A stretch of 11,505 nucleotides of DNA from an uncultured Candidatus Competibacteraceae bacterium (GTDB lineage: Bacteria; Pseudomonadota; Gammaproteobacteria; Competibacterales; Competibacteraceae): contig CALGOO010000077.1 of assembly GCA_937960715.1 (NCBI GenBank), positions 1-11,505 on the forward strand, given 5' to 3'. The translations under genes and the position numbers were made by a program. Shown in pieces: positions 6,126-11,505 of this stretch (its first letter is position 1; the number at the start of each line of letters is the position of its first letter). The notes under the pieces were generated by a model. That model searched no databases. It saw only the letters and a program-made list of their open reading frames with translations, and was not told the DNA's origin.

Positions 6126-7664
6126 ATGCGCAAACTCCCGATCGGCATCCAGACCTTCCGGGAAATCCGCGAGGAAGGTTACTGCTACGTGGACAAGACC
6201 CCGCTGGTGGCGCGGTTGGCCGACGAAGGCAAGTACTACTTCCTGGCCCGGCCCCGCCGCTTCGGCAAGAGCCTGCTGGTCAGCACCCTGGCCGCCGCGT
6301 TCGCCGGCGAGCGCGAGCTATTCGCCGGGCTACACCTGGAAAATCATTGGGACTGGAACCGCCGCCATCCCGTGATCGTGCTGGATTTCGGCGAGGGAAT
6401 CCTGAGCGATGTGGATTCGCTGGCCGCATCGATTGCGGTGCAACTGGAAGAATGCGCCGCCGCGCACGGAGTAACGCTACCCGCCAATCCGTACATTCAC
6501 CTGCGCCTGCACGGTCTGATCCGCGCGCTCCACGCCGCGACCGGCGAGCGGGTGGTGGTGCTGGTGGACGAATACGACAAGCCGATTCTGGATCATCTGC
6601 ACCAGCCGGAGCGGGCGCTGGAACTGCGCGAGGGCCTGCGCAACCTCTACTCGGTGCTCAAGAGCCAGGACGCCCGGCTGCGCTTCGTGCTGCTCACGGG
6701 GGTAAGCAAATTCTCCAAGGTCTCGCTGTTCTCCGGGCTGAACAACCTGGAGGATCTCACGCTGGACGAGCGGTTCGCTACGGTGTGCGGCTACACCCAG
6801 ACCGAGCTGGAAGGCACGTTTGCGGCGTGGCTGGAAGGGGTGGATTTAGCGGAACTGCGGCAGTGGTACAACGGCTACAACTTCCTTGGCGAGTCGGTCT
6901 ACAACCCGTTTGACATTCTGCTGTATTTGCGCAACCGCCAATTTCGCAGCTATTGGTTCGAGACCGGCACCCCGACCTTCCTGATCAACCTGCTTAAGGA
7001 GCGGCGCTATCCCCTGGCCACGCTGGACGATTTGGAAGTCGGCGAAACCCTGCTGAGCAGTTTCGACGTGGGCTTCATCGAACCGGAGACCCTGCTGTTC
7101 CAGACGGGCTATCTCACCCTGCGCCAACAGCTTCGCCAGGCGGGGCGGATTAAATACCGGCTCGGCTATCCCAATCGGGAAGTGCGGATGAGCCTGAACG
7201 AGGTCCTGCTCAACCAACTGGCGCCCGATCTCCAGCGTCGGGAACAGACCCAGAACCGGATTTTCAACGCCCTGGACACCGACGACCCGGACGCCCTGCG
7301 CGCCGCGTTCCACGCCTTCTTCGCCGCCCTGCCCCACGACTGGCACCGGCGCAACGCCATCGCCGACTACGAAGGCTACTGGGCCTCCCTGGTCTACTGC
7401 TACTTCGCCGCCCTGGGGTTGACCGTGATTCCCGAAGATGTCACCAACCACGGCCGCATCGACCTGATCATCCAATGGGCCGGTCGCGTCTGGCTGCTGG
7501 AATTCAAGGTGGTGGAACTGAGCGAACCGGGCCGGGCGCTGGAACAAATCCAGGCGCGCGGCTATCACCAGAAGTACGCCGGCCAGCCGGTGACCCTGAT
7601 CGGGATGGAGTTCAGCCGCGCCGAGCGCAATCTGGTCGGCTTCGAGTGGCGGCGAATGCCGTAA
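6126..7664 (+). CDS. AAA-ATPase-like / PD-(D/E)XK nuclease superfamily protein
   Basis: A 512-aa protein of the two-domain family with an N-terminal AAA-ATPase-like domain (Pfam AAA-ATPase_like type) and a C-terminal PD-(D/E)XK nuclease-like domain (PDDEXK_9 type). Seen: the family opening KLPIGIQTF and YVDKT; the Walker A-like RPRRFGKS (42-49); Walker B VVVLVDEYD with D148-E149; the conserved GVSKFSKVSLFSGLNN; WYNGYNF; and at the C-terminus D446 in GRIDL, E459-F-K461 and Q474 in EQIQARGYHQKY, a complete PD-(D/E)XK set. It therefore looks intact and possibly active. The family is often present in many copies per genome, and its biological role is not established. Start: ATG 6126, preceded by AGGGTG; ATG 6117 and GTG 6114 are in frame but lack a well-spaced site. 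It is the first gene of a tight plus-strand group. Confidence 0.9.
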   Translation: MRKLPIGIQTFREIREEGYCYVDKTPLVARLADEGKYYFLARPRRFGKSLLVSTLAAAFAGERELFAGLHLENHWDWNRRHPVIVLDFGEGILSDVDSLAASIAVQLEECAAAHGVTLPANPYIHLRLHGLIRALHAATGERVVVLVDEYDKPILDHLHQPERALELREGLRNLYSVLKSQDARLRFVLLTGVSKFSKVSLFSGLNNLEDLTLDERFATVCGYTQTELEGTFAAWLEGVDLAELRQWYNGYNFLGESVYNPFDILLYLRNRQFRSYWFETGTPTFLINLLKERRYPLATLDDLEVGETLLSSFDVGFIEPETLLFQTGYLTLRQQLRQAGRIKYRLGYPNREVRMSLNEVLLNQLAPDLQRREQTQNRIFNALDTDDPDALRAAFHAFFAALPHDWHRRNAIADYEGYWASLVYCYFAALGLTVIPEDVTNHGRIDLIIQWAGRVWLLEFKVVELSEPGRALEQIQARGYHQKYAGQPVTLIGMEFSRAERNLVGFEWRRMP

Positions 7665-7669
7665 ACGAT

Positions 7670-7675
7670 GGAGGA
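7670..7675 (+). promoter_or_regulatory. Strong Shine-Dalgarno site deciding the radical SAM start
   Basis: GGAGGA lies 7 nt before the ATG at 7683. An earlier in-frame ATG at 7668 overlaps this site itself and has no ribosome site of its own, so 7683 is the likely start and the protein begins MRILLVKPK. Confidence 0.8.
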
Positions 7676-7682
7676 CAGTCCC

Positions 7683-9161
7683 ATGCGCATTCTGCTCGTC
7701 AAGCCCAAGGCTCAGCTTCCAACCGTGCGGGGTCTCGAACGTTTCCAGCGCCTGGAACCCCTGGAGTTCGGTTATCTGGCCGCCGCGCTTCCGGCGGGAC
7801 ACGAGGTGCGGGTGCTCGATCTACGGCTGTACCGGTTCGCCGACCATGTTTTCCAGCGCGAGCTGGCCCGGTTTCGGCCCGACCTGGTGGGCTTTACCGC
7901 TTACACCCACGAGTCGGGAATCATGAAACGGCTGGCGGGCACGGCACGGCAGTTGCTGCCGCAGGCCCGGGTCGTGGTCGGTGGTCATCACGCCACCGTG
8001 GCTCCCGTCGACTGCAATATCCCCGCTATCGATTACATCGTGCGCGGCGAGGGCTGCGCGCCGTTTCGCGCCCTGGTGACGGCGCTGGCGCGGGGTGAGG
8101 AGCCCGAGAATATCGCCAACCTGCTGTTCGCCGGCGAGCGCTTCGACGCGGAAGCCGCCAAGACCTGGCCCCGTTATCCCGACCCCGCCACCATCCCGAT
8201 CCCGCGCCGCGATCTGTGGGACCCTCGTCGCTATTACTGCATCTGGGTGTGCGAGAACCCGCGCGACTGGCAGGCTCTGCTGCCACCGGTGGCGATGGCG
8301 CGCACCTCCTACGGCTGCAAGATGGTCTGTTCGTTTTGCATCGTGCCGCTCCTGTGCGGCGGCGAGCATCGACCACGCCCGGCCGAGATGGTCGCCGAGG
8401 ATCTGGCGCGGATCGAGGCCGATCACGTCTACTTTTCGGATGACGAAAATTTCATTGACGAGGCTTACGGCTTCGAATTGGCCGAGGCGCTGGCGCGGCG
8501 CGGCGTCAAGAAACGTTACTTCGCTTGGGCGCGCGCCACGACTGTGCTACATTCACCGGAACTGTTGCGGCGCTGGCGCGAAATTGGTTTGGATGGCGTG
8601 TTCGTCGGCTTCGAGTTCGCCACCAACCAGGAATTGAAGGCGGCGCGCAAGGGCGGCACGGTGGCGCACAACGAGCGCGCCCACGACACGCTGCGCCGGC
8701 TGGGCATCGCTTGCCACGCCGCGTTCATGGTCCGCTCGGAATACGGCCACGCCGAGTTCCAGCGCCTGCGCGCTTACGTCGGCGCCATGCCCCCGGCGCA
8801 ATGCAGCTTCACCGTCTGCACCCCGTCGCCCGGCACGCCGGACTACGAAGCGGCGCGGCCGGCGTTCTGGTGTGGCGATGCCTACGACCTGCACGACTGC
8901 ATGCATCCGCTCACGCCCACCGCGCTGCCGTTGCGCGAGTTCAGCGCCCTGCTGGCGCGGCAGATCGGCGAAGCGGGCCGGCGCAATCCGCTGCGGGTCG
9001 AGCGCCATCTGACCCGTCCGTGGGAACTGGCGCGGATTGTCCATGCCGACTGGCATTACCAGCGGGCGTTCCGGGAACTGTACCGCGACTACCCGCGCGA
9101 ATTGTGGGAGTGGCCGGGAGACGTCGGCTTGCCGGCCCGGGGTAGCCTTCAGGCGGATTGA
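7683..9161 (+). CDS. B12-binding-type radical SAM protein
   Basis: A 492-aa protein with the layout of cobalamin-binding radical SAM enzymes. Residues 1 to about 150 form a Rossmann-like B12-type domain (MRILLVKP, LEFGYLAAALP, VLDLRLY, DLVGFTAYTHES, VVGGHHATVAP, DYIVRGEG). It lacks the DxHxxG motif, as many class-B members do. The radical SAM core has the cluster motif SYGCKMVCSFC with C212, C216 and C219, followed by YFSDDENF, GVFVGFEFAT and PSPGT typical of the subgroup. The C-terminal region is Trp/His rich and carries further Cys. Such enzymes use a [4Fe-4S] cluster and SAM to make radicals, and many methylate or rearrange unactivated carbons in lipids, pigments or peptides. The substrate cannot be read from the sequence. 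It lies 18 bp after the ATPase/nuclease gene and 11 bp before the exported protein, suggesting one transcript. Confidence 0.9.
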   Translation: MRILLVKPKAQLPTVRGLERFQRLEPLEFGYLAAALPAGHEVRVLDLRLYRFADHVFQRELARFRPDLVGFTAYTHESGIMKRLAGTARQLLPQARVVVGGHHATVAPVDCNIPAIDYIVRGEGCAPFRALVTALARGEEPENIANLLFAGERFDAEAAKTWPRYPDPATIPIPRRDLWDPRRYYCIWVCENPRDWQALLPPVAMARTSYGCKMVCSFCIVPLLCGGEHRPRPAEMVAEDLARIEADHVYFSDDENFIDEAYGFELAEALARRGVKKRYFAWARATTVLHSPELLRRWREIGLDGVFVGFEFATNQELKAARKGGTVAHNERAHDTLRRLGIACHAAFMVRSEYGHAEFQRLRAYVGAMPPAQCSFTVCTPSPGTPDYEAARPAFWCGDAYDLHDCMHPLTPTALPLREFSALLARQIGEAGRRNPLRVERHLTRPWELARIVHADWHYQRAFRELYRDYPRELWEWPGDVGLPARGSLQAD

Positions 9162-9172
9162 TCGAGACGCGA

Positions 9173-10420
9173 ATGATGAACGACCTGCGTGTTCTGAAAA
9201 GACTTGGCGCGATCATCTTCATGGGCTGCTGGCTGATCGCCGGGCTTATCATTCAACCGGCGTGGGCCGCCAGGCCATCGGAATCGAAAAAAACGATCGC
9301 GGTGGTTGAATTCGCGGTTCGCGGCGGTGATCTGGATCCGCAGGCCGGCGCGATCATCGCCGATTCCATCACCTCGGCCATCGCCAGCCTGGGCTATTTC
9401 GCGCTCAAGGATCGCCTGTCCCTGAGCGCTATCGCCAGGATGGCCAAAAACAACCCCTTTGGCTCGATTGGCCCCGTCGATGCCGAAACGGCCATGCAAC
9501 TGGGAAAGCTGTACGGCATTCATGGCGTCGTGACCGGCACGGTCAGCCGCCTGGGGGAGCGAGTCCGGGTCACGGCCCGCCTGATCGACACCCGCACCGG
9601 CACCGTCCTGCGCAGTGGCGAGATCGAGGATCGGGATATCGACGCGGTCCAGGTCAAACTCGGCCAACTGGCGATGGCGGTCACGACCACGCCGGTTTCC
9701 TCGCCGCAATCCTGGCGCGCCTTGACGGTCAAGACCGAACCCGCCGACGCCATCGTCAGATTGTTGAATGTTGGCCAACCCTATCAGGCGGGGATACGGT
9801 TGCCGGCCGGCGCCTATGAAATTGAAGTGAGCCATCCCGGCCACGTCACGCGGAAAGCCAGCGTGAAAATCGCCGACAATGACGTCAACCTGCTGATCGC
9901 CCTGGAAAAGACCCTTTATGCGCTCACGATCGATGTCGAGCCACCCGAATCCCAAATCCACCTGGTCAACCCGCGGAATATCCGGAAACCCTATCAGCCG
10001 GGGATGAAACTGGAGGCAGGCGCCTATCAACTTGAAATCGCCTGTCCGGGTTACCGAACCGAGCACAACATGATCACGATCGCGGACGCGGATGTCAGCA
10101 TGGTGCTAAAGCTGGAGCCGCAACCGAATGGCCCGACCGTTCCTGGCGGTCCACCCCCGACCCAAACCCTTCAAGCCAGCCAGGCGGCTCAACCTCCCGC
10201 GCAAAAAACCCCGCCGCGCGCGCCCCGCGTCGTGGCGGTCAATCAGCGGCCGAACAAACCGGCGCCAAAAGGCGTTGCCGGAACCCGCGCCAATGGGCCC
10301 AATCAAGACGCCAGCGTTGGAAACCGGGCCAATTGGCCGAATCAGCCGGTGTCCGAAGCCGGCGCCTTCAAACAAGGATTGCGAAAACTCAGGGACGATT
10401 TCAAAAGAGCTTTTTGGTAG
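9173..10420 (+). CDS. Exported CsgG/TolB-like domain protein with two PEGA-type repeats
   Basis: A 415-aa secreted protein. The N-terminus has a basic start, a hydrophobic stretch (about 12-28) and a signal peptidase I site PAWA/AR after residue 32. C19 sits inside the hydrophobic core and does not form a good lipobox. Residues 41-175 resemble the CsgG/TolB-N-like fold of outer-membrane assembly proteins: TIAVVEF, DSITSAI, LYGIHGVVTGTVSRLG, VRVTARLIDTRTGTVL. Two PEGA-like beta repeats follow, beginning near 183 and 250, both with YQ-G-LxAGAY-E-PG and IAD-DV spacing, about 67 residues apart. The tail from about 318 is Pro/Asn/Gln rich with the near-repeats RANGPNQ and RANWPNQ, then a basic end. 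Periplasmic or surface role; no catalytic motif seen. Start: ATG 9173 (ATG 9176 next to it); the frame extends to a TTG overlapping the upstream stop, but this would spoil the signal peptide. Likely operon partner of the radical SAM gene. Confidence 0.82.
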   Translation: MMNDLRVLKRLGAIIFMGCWLIAGLIIQPAWAARPSESKKTIAVVEFAVRGGDLDPQAGAIIADSITSAIASLGYFALKDRLSLSAIARMAKNNPFGSIGPVDAETAMQLGKLYGIHGVVTGTVSRLGERVRVTARLIDTRTGTVLRSGEIEDRDIDAVQVKLGQLAMAVTTTPVSSPQSWRALTVKTEPADAIVRLLNVGQPYQAGIRLPAGAYEIEVSHPGHVTRKASVKIADNDVNLLIALEKTLYALTIDVEPPESQIHLVNPRNIRKPYQPGMKLEAGAYQLEIACPGYRTEHNMITIADADVSMVLKLEPQPNGPTVPGGPPPTQTLQASQAAQPPAQKTPPRAPRVVAVNQRPNKPAPKGVAGTRANGPNQDASVGNRANWPNQPVSEAGAFKQGLRKLRDDFKRAFW

Positions 10421-10430
10421 TTCGCGCGCC

Positions 10431-10450
10431 CGTCGCCGAACGGGGCGACG
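10431..10450 (+). terminator. Short GC hairpin after the exported-protein gene
   Basis: CGTCGCC (10431-10437) pairs with GGCGACG (10444-10450) across a 6-nt loop, beginning 10 bp after the stop codon. No T run follows, so it is at best a weak or factor-assisted terminator, or an mRNA 3'-end protector. Confidence 0.35.
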
Positions 10451-10481
10451 AACCGACATTCCGCGCCAGCGCGCCGGCATG

Positions 10482-10512
10482 GTGTCAAGAAATCGCCGAT
10501 TATCCCTATAAT
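10482..10512 (+). promoter_or_regulatory. Candidate sigma-70 promoter for ribF
   Basis: A perfect -10 TATAAT at 10507-10512. The best -35 is GTGTCA at 10482-10487 (4 of 6) with a long 19-bp spacer, so the -10 carries most of the weight. Transcription would start near 10519, about 30 nt before the ribF ATG. This suggests ribF is not dependent on the accessory genes upstream. Confidence 0.5.
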
Positions 10513-10548
10513 GCCGCCTTTCGTTCGCCACTCCCTTTTAAAACCGGC

Positions 10549-11505
10549 ATGGAACTGATTCGCGGCCAACACAACTTGCGCTCTCGCCACCGGGGCTGCG
10601 TCGCCACGATCGGCAATTTCGATGGCGTGCATCTCGGCCATCAGGCGATTCTCGCCCAACTGGCCACACAGGCCGCGCGCCTGCGCCTGCCCCAACTGGT
10701 GATCACCTTCGAGCCCCAGCCCCAGGAATTCTTCGCCGGTCCCCACGCGCCGCCCGCCCGGTTGATGCGCCTGCGGGAAAAGCTGCTGGCGCTGGACGAC
10801 CTTGGCGTCGAGCGGGTGTTGTGCCTGGAATTCGACCACCGGTTGGCGGCGCTGCCGGCGGAACGGTTCATCGAGGATTTGCTGGTCCAGCGGCTGGGCG
10901 TCCACTATCTGGTCATCGGCGACGATTTTCGCTTTGGTCATCGCCGCGCCGGCGATTTCGCGATGCTGGTCGAAGCCGGCCAGCGCCACGGGTTCGAGGT
11001 GGCGGACAATCACAGCTACATTCTGGACGGCGAACGGGTCAGTAGCACCCGCGTCCGCCAGGCGCTGGCCCAGGGCGATCTGGAACTGGCGGCGCGGCTG
11101 TTGGGCCGGCCCTACGACCTGTGCGGGCGGGTAGCGCATGGCGACCGTCGCGGTCGCACCCTCGGCTTTCCCACCGCCAACATCCATCCGCATCGCCGCG
11201 TCACTCCGGTTTACGGCGTTTACGCCGTGCTGATGAGCGGTCCTGGTCTACGATCGTGGCCCGGCATCGCCAACGTCGGTCGCCGCCCGACGGTCGAGGG
11301 CGAGCGCGAGCGCCTGGAAGTGCATCTGCTCGATTTTCAGGGCGATCTCTACGGCCGGCACGTCAAGGTGGATTTCCTGCATTATCTTCGTCCGGAACGA
11401 CGCTTTGAATCCCTGGCGGCCTTGCAAGCGCAAATTCAGCGGGACGAACGGGCCGCCCGCGCCTGGTTCGCCGCGCGGGGTATAGGAACCCCCTCACCCC
11501 CAGCC
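10549..11505 (+). CDS. ribF: Bifunctional riboflavin kinase / FAD synthetase, 3' end cut by window edge
   Basis: Phosphorylates riboflavin to FMN and adenylates FMN to FAD in the cytoplasm. 319 codons are visible without a stop; E. coli RibF is 313 aa, so nearly all the conserved protein is present. Seen: the nucleotidyltransferase motif GNFDGVHLGH (22-31); GDDFRFGHRRAGD; SSTRVRQAL (from 165) closing the FAD synthetase half; then the riboflavin kinase half with GRTLGFPTAN (202-211), YGVYAV, GIANVGRRPT and EVHLLDF, ending in LRPERRFESLAALQAQIQRDE as usual for the family. The last nine residues after WFAARG look like a repeat-encoded tail. Start: ATG 10549; no good Shine-Dalgarno site precedes it. 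The upstream neighbour is the unrelated exported protein. Confidence 0.95.
   Translation, partial: MELIRGQHNLRSRHRGCVATIGNFDGVHLGHQAILAQLATQAARLRLPQLVITFEPQPQEFFAGPHAPPARLMRLREKLLALDDLGVERVLCLEFDHRLAALPAERFIEDLLVQRLGVHYLVIGDDFRFGHRRAGDFAMLVEAGQRHGFEVADNHSYILDGERVSSTRVRQALAQGDLELAARLLGRPYDLCGRVAHGDRRGRTLGFPTANIHPHRRVTPVYGVYAVLMSGPGLRSWPGIANVGRRPTVEGERERLEVHLLDFQGDLYGRHVKVDFLHYLRPERRFESLAALQAQIQRDERAARAWFAARGIGTPSPPA
11487..11505 (+). repeat. Start of a probable GC-rich intergenic repeat inside the ribF 3' end
   Basis: The last 19 bases, AACCCCCTCACCCCCAGCC, resemble the left arm of a family of C-rich intergenic palindromes common in many bacterial genomes. Here it is still in frame with ribF and would encode TPSPPA. 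The other arm lies outside the window, so the repeat is only suspected. Confidence 0.4.

Noticed and set aside
6846..7802. 318-codon minus-strand ORF across the ATPase and radical SAM junction
   Set aside because: Antisense to two well-supported genes and spans their intergenic gap; no family resemblance.
9215..9232. Lipoprotein signal with C19 as the acylated cysteine
   Set aside because: The residues before C19 (IFMG) do not fit a lipobox and the hydrophobic stretch continues past it to an AWA/A signal peptidase I site.
9149..10066. 305-codon minus-strand ORF with apparent internal repeats
   Set aside because: The repeats are the antisense image of the PEGA-like repeats in the exported protein. 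No independent coding evidence.
10342..11193. 283-codon minus-strand ORF over the ribF promoter and 5' half
   Set aside because: Antisense to ribF, whose motifs are clear; composition is typical of a shadow frame.

Overview
The window looks like chromosomal DNA from a GC-rich gammaproteobacterium. The evidence is the minus-strand order trpF-trpB-trpA-accD-folC, which is the conserved gamma/betaproteobacterial arrangement, and the family signatures of every core enzyme. I cannot name the species. A lineage such as the Competibacter-like or purple sulfur gammaproteobacteria would fit, but this is a guess from gene content only.

Layout. (1) Positions 1-4698, minus strand: a housekeeping operon read as trpF, trpB, trpA, accD, folC (folC cut by the left edge). 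trpF/trpB and trpB/trpA overlap; accD and folC follow after 48 bp and 29 bp. It supplies three late tryptophan-pathway activities, the acetyl-CoA carboxylase beta subunit and folylpolyglutamate synthase. (2) 4699-4909: a spacer holding a perfect 13-bp inverted repeat and a 14-bp tandem duplication. (3) 4910-5932, minus: a FabH-fold (ketoacyl-ACP synthase III family) enzyme that keeps the catalytic Cys but has Thr and Tyr where the His and Asn of the triad should be. (4) 5933-6125: an AT-rich divergent spacer with a candidate minus-strand promoter and interlocking A/T palindromes. (5) 6126-10420, plus: three closely packed genes (gaps 18 and 11 bp): an AAA-ATPase-like/PD-(D/E)XK protein, a B12-binding-type radical SAM protein, and a secreted CsgG/TolB-like protein with two PEGA-type repeats and a Pro/Asn-rich tail. 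(6) 10421-10548: a spacer with a hairpin and a TATAAT promoter, then ribF (bifunctional riboflavin kinase/FAD synthetase), which is still open at the right edge.

The core genes are ordinary. The accessory block between about 4.9 and 10.4 kb is the part worth attention: a KAS III homologue with two triad residues replaced stands divergently beside a possible three-gene operon that joins a nuclease-like ATPase, a radical SAM enzyme and an exported protein. Whether these form one system cannot be decided from one genome. I see no tRNA, rRNA, CRISPR array or transposase.
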